Part shown: in pieces, positions 14,928 to 22,819 of the stretch | How the letters are laid out: each line of letters opens with the position of its first letter | Position numbering within the stretch: position 1 is the stretch's first letter | Assembly: GCA_016776905.1 (NCBI GenBank) | Contig: JADHSM010000011.1 | Location: forward strand, 1-41,441 | Direction: 5' to 3' | Source: Planctomycetota bacterium | Lineage (GTDB): Bacteria; Planctomycetota; UBA8108; UBA1146 | Length of the DNA stretch: 41,441 nt | Notes under the pieces: model-generated | The model's database searches: none | Told to the model about the DNA's origin: nothing | What the model saw: the letters and a program-made list of their open reading frames with translations, nothing else | Translations under genes and position numbers: made by a program

Positions 14928-14948
14928 ATGACATCTATGGGATGTCAT
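14928..14948 (+). repeat. Inverted repeat in the glnS leader
   Basis: ATGACATC (14928-14935) and GATGTCAT (14941-14948) form a perfect 8-bp inverted repeat with a 5-nt loop, 30 bp before the glnS start. It is followed by TTTAG, so an attenuator-like role or an operator is possible. The rest of the 247-bp divergent region 14732-14978 must hold promoters for both genes; I cannot point to convincing -35/-10 boxes. Confidence 0.45.
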
Positions 14949-14978
14949 TTTAGTTAATCTCTGTGAAGGAGTATTGAC

Positions 14979-16685
14979 TTGTCAGAACTGACAGAAAGAC
15001 CAGACGGACAAGAGCATCGCTCATTGAGCTTTCTGGAAAAGATTGTGCAAAAAGACGTGAGCGAAGGTCTTTCGCCAGAACGTCTTAGGTTTCGTTTCCC
15101 TCCAGAGCCGAATGGCTTTTTACATATAGGGCACGCGAAGGCGATCTGCGTAAGTTTCGGATTAGCAGGTGACTTCGGTGGCCATTGTAATCTGCGGTTT
15201 GATGACACTAATCCCGCCAAGGAAGAGCAGAGATTTGTCGATTCGATTCAAGAAGACGTGAAATGGCTAGGTTTCGAATGGGACCAGCTCTGTTTTGCCA
15301 GCGACTACTTTGGCCAGTTGTATGACTGGGCCGTTCAATTAATCCGCCAAGGTGACGCATATGTCTGTGATTTGGATGGGGAAGAGGTCAGGAAGCATCG
15401 GGGAACTCTCAGTGAGCCTGGTGTCGATAGCCCTTTCCGAACACGTACTGTCGAGGAGAACCTAGAACTCTTCGCAGGGATGCGATCAGGAGAGTTCTCC
15501 GATGGCAGTCGTACGTTGAGAGCCAAAATTGATATGCAGTCTGCTCATATCGTGATGCGAGATCCTGTGATGTATCGAATCCAGAGATCTCATCATCATC
15601 GAACCGGAGATGATTGGTGTCTTTACCCCACATATGACTGGGCGCATGGCCAAGGCGATGCCATCGAAGGGGTGACTCATTCACTCTGTTCTCTAGAGTT
15701 CCGTAATCACCGCCCCCTTTATGATTGGTTTTTAGAGAAAATTGGTCTCGAGGAAGTGCCTTCGCAGACGGAGTTTGCTCGATTGAATTTACAGTTCACG
15801 GTGATGAGCAAGAGACGATTGAGAACCTTGGTTGAAGATGGCCATGTAGATGGTTGGGACGATCCTCGCATGCCAACGCTTGCAGGATTGCGGCGCAGAG
15901 GTGTGACTCCAGAAGCGATCAGAGCGTTCATGAAAACAATCGGCGTGTCTAAAGTGAACTCGATGATCGATCTGACGGTTTTAGAAAATCATATTCGTGA
16001 TCATTTGAACAAGATTACTCTGCGGCGTATGGCTGTTTTGGATCCTGTGAAAATGGTGATAGAGAATTTCCCTGAGGATCTCCAAGAGATGATGGAGGCC
16101 GTCAATAATCCGGAAGACCCGGATGCTGGAATGCGTCAAATTCCATTTGAGCGGGAGGTTTGGATTGATAGGGATGATTTCAGAATGGATCCCCCGAGGA
16201 AGTGGCGAAGACTGGCACCCGATGCAGAAGTGAGACTTCGGTATGGTTACTGCGTCAAAGTCAAAGAAGTGATCACGGACCCTGATTCAGGCGAGGTGAC
16301 TGAGATCCGGTGCGATTATGACCCCGAGACTTCCAAGGGCCGTCAGCCAGAGGGTCGAAAGGTTCGCGGAATCATTCATTGGGTCCCGGCTTCTTGTGCC
16401 GCTCAATTGCCGGTCACTCTCTATTCTCCTCTGTTTAGTATAGAAAACCCGGATGATCCTCCTGAGGGCCAAGAGTTCACAGATTTTATCGATCCGGGTT
16501 CTCGGGTGGAAACCACAGCATTTTGCGAACCTGCCCTGGCTCAAGCCGCCGGCGGAGATCGGTTCCAATTTGAGAGAGTGGGATATTTCCATGTCGATCC
16601 GGCTCGATCTTCAGAAGAATCGCCTCATTTTGTTCGAATTGCTGCATTAAGAGATTCTTGGGCAAAAAAGGAAAAAAACAGCTGA
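14979..16685 (+). CDS. glnS: Glutaminyl-tRNA synthetase
   Basis: 568 residues; charges tRNA-Gln with glutamine in the cytoplasm. Class I signature FPPEPNGFLHIGHAKA carries the HIGH motif (49-52), and the KMSKS loop reads VMSKR (275-279). GlnRS-specific segments include RFDDTNPAKEE, PTYDWAHGQGDAIEGVTHS and LEFRNHRPLYDWF. The C-terminal anticodon-binding beta barrels run from about 340 (DPVKMVIENFP, GIIHWVPAS) to the end. The length is typical of the bacterial enzyme. The start is TTG at 14979 with AAGGAG 7 nt upstream. Its presence implies direct tRNA-Gln charging rather than sole reliance on GatCAB. It ends at a strong hairpin. Confidence 0.97.
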   Translation: MSELTERPDGQEHRSLSFLEKIVQKDVSEGLSPERLRFRFPPEPNGFLHIGHAKAICVSFGLAGDFGGHCNLRFDDTNPAKEEQRFVDSIQEDVKWLGFEWDQLCFASDYFGQLYDWAVQLIRQGDAYVCDLDGEEVRKHRGTLSEPGVDSPFRTRTVEENLELFAGMRSGEFSDGSRTLRAKIDMQSAHIVMRDPVMYRIQRSHHHRTGDDWCLYPTYDWAHGQGDAIEGVTHSLCSLEFRNHRPLYDWFLEKIGLEEVPSQTEFARLNLQFTVMSKRRLRTLVEDGHVDGWDDPRMPTLAGLRRRGVTPEAIRAFMKTIGVSKVNSMIDLTVLENHIRDHLNKITLRRMAVLDPVKMVIENFPEDLQEMMEAVNNPEDPDAGMRQIPFEREVWIDRDDFRMDPPRKWRRLAPDAEVRLRYGYCVKVKEVITDPDSGEVTEIRCDYDPETSKGRQPEGRKVRGIIHWVPASCAAQLPVTLYSPLFSIENPDDPPEGQEFTDFIDPGSRVETTAFCEPALAQAAGGDRFQFERVGYFHVDPARSSEESPHFVRIAALRDSWAKKEKNS

Positions 16686-16722
16686 ATCGCCTCACTTTGG
16701 TGAAAAGGCATCGATCAGCATC

Positions 16723-16761
16723 GCCGAGAAGGCTCCCCACCGGGGAGCCTTCTCGGCCTCT
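16723..16761 (+). terminator. Hairpin terminator after glnS
   Basis: GCCGAGAAGGCTCCCC (16723-16738) and GGGGAGCCTTCTCGGC (16742-16757) form a 16-bp perfect stem with a 3-nt loop, followed by the weak tract CTCTTT. The stem is very stable; the T-tract is short. Confidence 0.8.
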
Positions 16762-16885
16762 TTAATCCTGTATCTTGACCTTGTCCCATCCCCTTGCGAA
16801 CCTGACTCCTTGACCTTCGATGACAAGGAGTGGGTTTTGTCCCCAGCGACCTTGTAAAGAAGCTCCCTCTTTGAAAGGAAACAAC

Positions 16886-18634
16886 ATGATCTGCAGGACC
16901 ACAGGGTTCCTTCTTTGTCTCTTCATAGCCACTTCCTCAGTGTGCCAAGCTTCGGATCTTGAAAATAAACTGAGTGAAGAACAAGCGAAGATTATTTCGA
17001 TCGGGCAAACCGACAATCGAGTGGTCCAAACTTTGGATCATCTGGTCAATGGCATTGGACCCAGATTGACCGGCAGTTTTCAGGATCATATTGCCTGTAA
17101 CTGGAGTAAGGATTTGTTTGAAGAGTTCGGCCTTGAAAATGTCGTGATGGAAGAAGCGGGAGAATTCCCGGTCGGTTTCCAGCGAGGCCCATGGCGTGGA
17201 CAGATGATGACGCCAGAGGTGATGGATCTTGAGTTTGGAACTCCCGCGTGGTCAGCAGGAACCCGCGGAGCTCAGAATGGCCCGGCGAAAATCTTCCCGG
17301 AGTTTTCTGAAGAACTCGATTTGAGTGAGTACAAAGATAGCTGGGTCTTCATGCCAGCTCAGAGGGGGCGTCGAAACAGAGATGCTCGTCAGCAAGAGCG
17401 TGAGATCAGGACACAATTGGAAGAGATCGGTGTCGCCGGTTGGATTTATCCTTCTAGAGGAGATGCCATCACCATTCTTGGAAGTGCCAGGGTGACCTGG
17501 GATAACCTCCCCAAGATTCCGCGAATCACCCTGCGCAAGGATCAGTACGACGTCATTATGGAAAAGATGGGTAACGAGGAAGAGGTCACTCTTCGGATCG
17601 ATATCCGAAATCATTTCCAGCCCGGACCGGTGAAATACTACAACGTTATCGCTGATATCGTCGGTACCGAGTTCCCAGATGAATATGTCATCATCGGTGG
17701 GCATATCGATTCTTGGGACGGAGCGACTGGGACAAGTGACAATGGAATGGGGACAGCAACCACCATTGAAGCTGCCAGGATTCTATCCGAGGCAGGTATC
17801 AAGCCACGCAGAACAATCCGCTTCATGCTTTGGAGTGGTGAAGAGCAAGGACTTCTCGGCTCTAAGGCTTGGGTCGCTGCTAACAAAGACAAGATGGAAA
17901 AAATCTCTGCAGTGTTTGTCTATGATGGAGGGCCTAATGCCATCGCAAGCCTTCCGGCAACTGCAGCTATGAAGCCCGATTTTGAAAAGGTCTTTGCTCC
18001 TGTCATGGGACTCAATAAAGATATGCCCTTCACTCTCAATGATGTCGATTCACTCCCTAGAAATATTGGATCGGATCATGAGTCCTTTATTCCAATGGGT
18101 GTTCCCGGATTCTTTTGGGGCCAAGAGGGAAAAGCCGATACCTGGAACGGTATCCATACACAAAAAGATACCTTTGATCTTGTGATCCCAGAATACCTTG
18201 AGCACTCGGCTCTCGTTGTTGCGCTGACCGCCTACGGAGTTGCCAATCTCGATACACTCCTTTCTCGGGAGGGTATGCTCGGAGGTGGTGGTGATTCTCA
18301 GCCGCGTCGTCCAATGGGCCGTATGTTGGGCGTTTTCCTCGACGAAAATATTGTTGAAGAAGTCTTGCCTGATACTGCTGCTGAAAAAGCAGGTCTCAAA
18401 GCAGGTGACAAGGTCATCGAGGTCGCAGGAAATGAAGTGACCGATCGGAGATCTCTCGTCAGAGCGATTCGTACAGAAGGCGAAAAGAAGAAGGTCATCG
18501 TCATGAGGGATGGCAAGAAAGTTGAATTGACGGTGGAGTGGCAGCGTCGTAGGCCTTCCCAAAACAGCTCAGAACCGGAGCCTCCAAAAGAAGAAGAAAA
18601 GCCCAAGGAAGAGAAAAGCATCAATCTGAAGTAA
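16886..18634 (+). CDS. Exported M28 family metallopeptidase with C-terminal PDZ domain
   Basis: 582 residues. The ATG at 16886 has AAAGGA 6 nt upstream and gives a Sec signal (MICRTTGFLLCLFIATSSVCQAS). The M28 di-zinc site is complete: GGHIDSWD (His273), SDNGMG (Asp285), WSGEEQG (catalytic Glu319, ligand Glu320), VYDGGP (Asp347) and GSDHESF (His398). The insert between the signal and catalytic core resembles the PA-like region of this family. A PDZ domain occupies about 470-550 (LPDTAAEKAGLKAGDKVIEV), followed by a Pro/Glu/Lys-rich tail. Family members are aminopeptidases or carboxypeptidases; the exact specificity cannot be read. The PDZ domain suggests substrate or partner docking in the periplasm. 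It is a single-gene unit between two terminators. Confidence 0.93.
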   Translation: MICRTTGFLLCLFIATSSVCQASDLENKLSEEQAKIISIGQTDNRVVQTLDHLVNGIGPRLTGSFQDHIACNWSKDLFEEFGLENVVMEEAGEFPVGFQRGPWRGQMMTPEVMDLEFGTPAWSAGTRGAQNGPAKIFPEFSEELDLSEYKDSWVFMPAQRGRRNRDARQQEREIRTQLEEIGVAGWIYPSRGDAITILGSARVTWDNLPKIPRITLRKDQYDVIMEKMGNEEEVTLRIDIRNHFQPGPVKYYNVIADIVGTEFPDEYVIIGGHIDSWDGATGTSDNGMGTATTIEAARILSEAGIKPRRTIRFMLWSGEEQGLLGSKAWVAANKDKMEKISAVFVYDGGPNAIASLPATAAMKPDFEKVFAPVMGLNKDMPFTLNDVDSLPRNIGSDHESFIPMGVPGFFWGQEGKADTWNGIHTQKDTFDLVIPEYLEHSALVVALTAYGVANLDTLLSREGMLGGGGDSQPRRPMGRMLGVFLDENIVEEVLPDTAAEKAGLKAGDKVIEVAGNEVTDRRSLVRAIRTEGEKKKVIVMRDGKKVELTVEWQRRRPSQNSSEPEPPKEEEKPKEEKSINLK

Positions 18635-18653
18635 ATAGATCAGGTTTTCGCTC

Positions 18654-18701
18654 AAAAACCACCGACTCGCGATTCAGAGACTCATGGGTCGGTGGTTTTT
18701 T
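18654..18701. terminator. Intrinsic terminator after the M28 peptidase gene
   Basis: AAAAACCACCGAC (18654-18666) pairs with GTCGGTGGTTTTTT (18688-18701), a 9-bp GC-rich stem extended by A-T pairs, with a loop of 21 nt. The A-run before and T-run after make it bidirectional in form. It lies immediately upstream of the next operon, whose promoter must sit in the short stretch up to 18751. Confidence 0.85.
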
Positions 18702-18751
18702 GTTACCATTTGTTTTATAGAAGTTTCATGGCTGGTATCGAGAGGACTGGA

Positions 18752-19957
18752 ATGATCGGGTTGATCTGTCGAGTCGCAATGATGATGACGCTGACTTCTA
18801 TTCCAGTCATGGCGATAGAGCACGTCCCTGGGCCTCTCAATGTCGAAACAAAAGTTACAGAGAGTGAGACTGAGGTTTATCTCCTCATCGATGAGTTATT
18901 GTTTCGACATTGGTTCAATCTCGACCCCACCATCATTCCAGAACTTGAACCCGATTCGTCAGGCCGCTGGGGAGAGTTCGGCGACAAGATTGTTCGCTGG
19001 CTTGATCTCCACGCCTCTTTGGACGTGGACGGAGTTCAAGTTACGCCAATGATCGAAGATCTCGAATGGCAAGAAGGATTCGACCTAAACGATTTCCTCA
19101 ACTATGTCGGGATTACGCTGAAGTACCCCACGAAAACAATGCCCAGTGAACTAGAGTTTGTCTGGAGCCGTTTCGATACAGAAGATGGATTCCCGCTGGA
19201 ATCAGTCTTCATGATTCTGACCGGTGCCACTGATTTCCAAATTCTACGATTTCGAGAAGATGATCCGATTCAAACATGGAGCCCACCGGAAGCGCGGCCT
19301 GTTCTTGATCCGGAGACGGTTCAACCAGGGTTGGTTCCGCCCATGGCCACCGTGAATTTGTTTTGGGTGACATGGCTCATGGGCTTGGTGATGCTTTTGA
19401 AAACGAAAAAGTTCACTCCGCCCAGAGTGATTGTTTTGTTGGTGCTTGTCGTTGTTCCGTTGTTCTTCTATGCGGATGTGGATTTGTACAATCCCACCTT
19501 GCCAGCGGTCCAGCTCCCCTCTGAAGAAGAATCGGCAGCACTCTTTGAAACTTTGCATAGGAACATCTACCGGGCGTTTGATTACACCGATGAAAGCCAG
19601 GTCTACGATATTTTGGCCAGAAGTGTTTCCGAGAGTATATTGATGGATCTCTATGATGAGGTGCATGAAAGTCTGACGATGAAGATCGAAGAGAGTTCGG
19701 TTTCAAAGGTCGAGACCGTCAGGAATATTGAAACTAGAGTTGACATCGACGAGTCTGTTAGTGAACCTTCCTATGATGTATTTGCGAAATGGGAAGTGAT
19801 TGGGACCGTTAAGCATTGGGGCCACGGTCACTGGAGAAGAAATGTTTCGAGAGCTAAATACAAAGTGGGTTGGATTCCCAATGTTGGCTGGAGAATCGTT
19901 TCTTCCGAACTGATTGACCAAAGAAGAGTGGACGATGGAATGGAGTCTGTGAAATGA
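18752..19957 (+). CDS. Membrane accessory protein of a MacB/FtsX-type ABC system, unknown family
   Basis: 401 residues. The start is ATG 18752 with AGAGGA upstream; an ATG at 18728 is the alternative. A signal-like hydrophobic N-terminus (LICRVAMMMTLTSIPVMA) precedes an extracytoplasmic domain of about 170 residues rich in Asp, Glu and aromatic residues (LLIDELLFRHWFNLDP, LTGATDFQILRFREDDPIQTW). Two transmembrane helices follow (about 205-221 and 230-250), then a second domain to the C-terminus with KHWGHGHWRRN, a His-rich patch. The stop overlaps the ATG of the ATPase gene (ATGA), so it is translationally coupled to the transporter. I recognise no named family; a role as transporter partner or metal-delivery factor is inference from coupling and His content. 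Confidence 0.75.
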   Translation: MIGLICRVAMMMTLTSIPVMAIEHVPGPLNVETKVTESETEVYLLIDELLFRHWFNLDPTIIPELEPDSSGRWGEFGDKIVRWLDLHASLDVDGVQVTPMIEDLEWQEGFDLNDFLNYVGITLKYPTKTMPSELEFVWSRFDTEDGFPLESVFMILTGATDFQILRFREDDPIQTWSPPEARPVLDPETVQPGLVPPMATVNLFWVTWLMGLVMLLKTKKFTPPRVIVLLVLVVVPLFFYADVDLYNPTLPAVQLPSEEESAALFETLHRNIYRAFDYTDESQVYDILARSVSESILMDLYDEVHESLTMKIEESSVSKVETVRNIETRVDIDESVSEPSYDVFAKWEVIGTVKHWGHGHWRRNVSRAKYKVGWIPNVGWRIVSSELIDQRRVDDGMESVK

Positions 19958-20625
19958 ATCTAGGCTTCAAAGTTGACGTCACTGGATTAAAGCATCGGCA
20001 TCCGGGTCAAGATCATCCGGTGCTGGTTGAATCTCTCAATATTGCTGCGGGAGAGAAATCCGCCATCATCGGTCCTTCCGGCTGTGGAAAGACAACACTA
20101 CTATCTGCGATCGCAGGAATCTTGGTGCCCACCGAGGGTGAGGTCTGCGTTGGTGATGAAACAATTTCATCCCTTGGCGAACGTGAACGCCGTTCTTTCA
20201 GAAGAGACAAGATTGGTTTGGTGTTTCAGGAGTTTGAGCTTCTAGAGCATTTGGATATTCGTGAAAATGCATTCCTTCCTCTTTGGCTCGATGGAGTTGA
20301 AGCTGGGGAGAAAGATCATGCATTGCTGGAGCAAAGAGCCAGCCGTTGTGGTATTGCCGATCTTCTCCATAGGAAGCCTCATGCACTCTCACAAGGAGAA
20401 AGACAGCGAGCGGCAGTTTGTCGAGCGTTGATGACGACACCGCCCCTGATTCTTGCGGACGAGCCGACAGGAAGTCTGGATACGGGATCGGGAGAGGCTG
20501 TACTAGAGCTCTTGTTTGATGAAGCAACGCTCACGGGGTCGACAGTGATCGTGGTCACGCATGACCGATCTCTTCTCGATCGGTTTGATAAGGTCCATGA
20601 ACTCAGTGGAAGAGAGGTCTCATGA
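19954..20625 (+). CDS. ABC transporter ATPase, MacB/LolD family
   Basis: 223 residues with every ABC ATPase motif: Walker A GPSGCGKTT, Q-loop VFQEFELLEHLDIREN, signature LSQGERQR, Walker B LILADEPTGSLD and switch His VTHD. LLEHLDIREN and DEPTGSLD are typical of the MacB/LolD/FtsE group that pairs with FtsX-like permeases. That group often works as a mechanotransmitter acting on periplasmic proteins rather than as a pump. Both ends overlap neighbours by 4 bp (ATGA), so the accessory protein, ATPase and permease should be made together. Confidence 0.95.
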   Translation: MNLGFKVDVTGLKHRHPGQDHPVLVESLNIAAGEKSAIIGPSGCGKTTLLSAIAGILVPTEGEVCVGDETISSLGERERRSFRRDKIGLVFQEFELLEHLDIRENAFLPLWLDGVEAGEKDHALLEQRASRCGIADLLHRKPHALSQGERQRAAVCRALMTTPPLILADEPTGSLDTGSGEAVLELLFDEATLTGSTVIVVTHDRSLLDRFDKVHELSGREVS

Positions 20626-21800
20626 CCAGTCCGTTGATTCGATTGGCGATTAAATCTCTTTTACATCATAGGGTGCGCTCTTTGGTTCTCGTGCTGTGCA
20701 TCGCTCTCATTGGAGTCTTGCCTTTGGCGGTGGAAGGATTCCTCAAGCTCTACAGAACAGAGTTGGAATCGAGGTCGTTATCGACTCCTTTGGCGGTCGG
20801 TGCTCCTGGGAGTCGATCAGATTTATTGATCCATGCGTTGTATTTCAGAGGTGAAGTAGAGAAATCAATACCGATGAAAATTGCGAGAGAAGTGGCGGAG
20901 TTAGGGCGGGTGACTCCGGTTCCCATCCATTTGGAAGGGACCGTAAGAGATCATCCTCTCGTAGGAACGACGCCTGATTATCTCTCATACAGAAATCTGA
21001 AATTGGCAGGAAATGGGCAGTGGCCACAGAGACTCTCTGAGGCAGTGATCGGAAGTGCCGTCGCCAAGAAGCAGGGTCTTGCCGTAGGGGATAAAGTTCC
21101 TACCGACTCGGAAGAACTTTATGATTTAGGCGGAGGATATCCTCTCGTTCTAAAAATACGTGGAGTATTAGAACCCGCTGGGACCCCCGATGACGAAGCC
21201 GTCTTTGTCAGCTTGCAAACGTCATGGGTGGTGGCGGGTGAGGGACATGGACATATCGCAGTTGATCCTAAAATCGATTTCCATCTGATTATGGAAAACA
21301 AGAGTGACAACGTGACGATGAATGCTGCAGTTCTTGAAGCCGTTGATGTGACTCCAGAAAATGAAGGAAGTTTCCATTTCCATGGAGACCCCGACGATCT
21401 TCCTCTTACAGCATTACTAGTGGACGCGCCGAATAACAAAGGTTTGACGCTCGCTCGATCAAACTTACGACGTAATGAAGAGCTTCTCGTTCTCGATAGC
21501 AAGTCTGAGTTGGACGAGTTGTTAGGCATCGTCATGCAGGCAAAAGTGATCTTGGATATGAATTCTCTCCTCGTATTGTTAGCGACCATCATTCTATTGG
21601 GATTGATAGTGACTCTCGACGTCAAGGTCAGGGAGCGAGAGGTCAAGACATTGGAGAGATTAGGAGCACCGAGAGGATTTGTTGCCCGATTGCTCTTTAC
21701 TGAAATCGCCATCGTCGTGGGAATGGGAGCCTTCTTGGCCTTTATAACGGCACGTGCTGCCATATCTTGGGTAGCCTCGGGTTCGTTACCGACATTCTGA
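20622..21800 (+). CDS. FtsX-like (MacB/LolC-type) ABC permease with His motifs, short C-terminus
   Basis: 392 residues. One N-terminal transmembrane helix (about 18-40), a large periplasmic domain (about 45-300), then a helix with SLLVLLATIILLGLIVTLD and a coupling loop REREVKTLERLGAPRG typical of FtsX permeases, then a last helix LLFTEIAIVVGMGAFLAF. Family members normally have a fourth helix; here the protein stops at about residue 392 with WVASGSLPTF, so it is short. The periplasmic domain has His clusters, VVAGEGHGHIAVD and SFHFHGDPDD, which could bind a metal. It overlaps the ATPase gene by 4 bp and the ZnuA-like lipoprotein gene follows within 20 bp. The role is probably metal-related, but direction of transport is unknown. 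Confidence 0.85.
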   Translation: MTSPLIRLAIKSLLHHRVRSLVLVLCIALIGVLPLAVEGFLKLYRTELESRSLSTPLAVGAPGSRSDLLIHALYFRGEVEKSIPMKIAREVAELGRVTPVPIHLEGTVRDHPLVGTTPDYLSYRNLKLAGNGQWPQRLSEAVIGSAVAKKQGLAVGDKVPTDSEELYDLGGGYPLVLKIRGVLEPAGTPDDEAVFVSLQTSWVVAGEGHGHIAVDPKIDFHLIMENKSDNVTMNAAVLEAVDVTPENEGSFHFHGDPDDLPLTALLVDAPNNKGLTLARSNLRRNEELLVLDSKSELDELLGIVMQAKVILDMNSLLVLLATIILLGLIVTLDVKVREREVKTLERLGAPRGFVARLLFTEIAIVVGMGAFLAFITARAAISWVASGSLPTF

Positions 21801-21819
21801 TATTCCGGAAGTGGGTTTG

Positions 21820-22752
21820 ATGCGTCTCCTTGATCTATTTTTAAGTCTAGGGCTATTGGCCATATTACTGGCCACTTCCGGATGTGACTCTGGTCGCGGA
21901 AGAAGCGCTGATCTCAAGAATCGTCAAAAAGGAATCACCGAGAAAAACGGCCCTCTTCACGTTGCGGTTTCCTTATCCCCTCATGCGTGGATCACCTCGG
22001 CTATCGGTGGAGACCTCTTAGTTGTAGAGCCTTTACTGCCTGCTGGAGATTCTCCAGAGACGTGGAATCCTGATGATCAGGCATTGGCTGTCTTGGCTCG
22101 TGCAGACCTCATAGTTATCAACGGTGGAATGTTAGAGAAGTGGTCGCAAAGAGTCTCTCTTCCTTTCTCAACTCTGGATTTGTCTCGGACGATCAGGTCT
22201 CACTGGCTGGAATACCCAGGGGTTGTTACGCACAGTCACGGTCCCGAAGGAGAGCGCTCTTACGAAGGAACAGATGGTCACTTTTGGCTCGACCCCGATC
22301 TTCTTCTTCAACAAGGTGAAGCGATTTTGGCTCGGTTGATTCAAATGTTGCCGACAGAAGAATCTCGGTTAGTGGCCCAGTGGAATCCCGTCAAAAAACG
22401 TATCGAAGATTGGGCGACTCGGTGGAAGTCGCTTGCTCTTAAAGAAGAGAAAAGTATTTGGGTCACTGAACCCTCATGGGGATATCTCATGGACCGATTG
22501 TCCCAGACGATGAAAGTAGTTTCTCCAGCAAATAATCTTGAATGGCTGAGTGAGCTTGGTGGGGAATCTTCAGGATTTCTTCTCTGGAGAGAAACACCTC
22601 CAGACTCATGGCAACAAAAAATCGAGGAACTAGGATTCTTGAATGTGGTGTGGTCTCCTGCCGAATCTCTGGGCCTTGAGTACTCTCTTTATCCTGAATT
22701 GCAGGAGAAGGGGCTTCTGTCTTTGGAGAATGCTCTTCAATCGCAACCTTGA
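21820..22752 (+). CDS. ZnuA-like periplasmic metal-binding lipoprotein with altered ligands
   Basis: 310 residues. Lipoprotein signal with lipobox LLATSGC (Cys22). The fold is the cluster A-I (ZnuA/TroA) metal-binding family: SPHAWITSAIGGD, AGDSPETWNPDD, GTDGHFWLDPDL and WVTEPSWGYLMDRL occupy the expected places. Normal zinc or manganese sites use His in the first (DPHxxEP), second (DPHxWLDP) and often third (HxAFGY) motifs. Here the first is Glu80, the second is His154 and the third is Glu217. A short His stretch, THSHGPEG (His138, His140), sits where ZnuA has its acidic/His loop. The start is taken as ATG 21820, with GTG 21811 as alternative. It is the last gene of the FtsX-type ABC unit. 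Metal specificity is unclear. Confidence 0.85.
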   Translation: MRLLDLFLSLGLLAILLATSGCDSGRGRSADLKNRQKGITEKNGPLHVAVSLSPHAWITSAIGGDLLVVEPLLPAGDSPETWNPDDQALAVLARADLIVINGGMLEKWSQRVSLPFSTLDLSRTIRSHWLEYPGVVTHSHGPEGERSYEGTDGHFWLDPDLLLQQGEAILARLIQMLPTEESRLVAQWNPVKKRIEDWATRWKSLALKEEKSIWVTEPSWGYLMDRLSQTMKVVSPANNLEWLSELGGESSGFLLWRETPPDSWQQKIEELGFLNVVWSPAESLGLEYSLYPELQEKGLLSLENALQSQP

Positions 22753-22780
22753 CCCACTGACTTTCTACAGTGAGGATCTG

Positions 22781-22792
22781 GAGTGATCACTC
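22781..22792. repeat. 12-bp perfect palindrome upstream of the sialate esterase gene
   Basis: GAGTGATCACTC (22781-22792) is a perfect palindrome 27 bp before the start at 22820. A second small inverted repeat, CACTG/CAGTG (22755-22759 and 22768-22772), lies just upstream. It could be an operator; no other copy is apparent. Confidence 0.35.
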
Positions 22793-22819
22793 TTTATCCC
22801 TAATCGCTGGAGGTCATCG

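Noticed and set aside
18640..18751. A copy of the 19-bp palindrome upstream of the FtsX-type unit
   Set aside because: I looked for GATTACAC/GTGTAATC in this stretch and found only the terminator and A/T-rich sequence.
21781..21820. Frameshift truncating the FtsX-like permease
   Set aside because: The next gene starts 10-20 bp after the stop and none of the other frames there encodes a further transmembrane helix, so the short end appears genuine.
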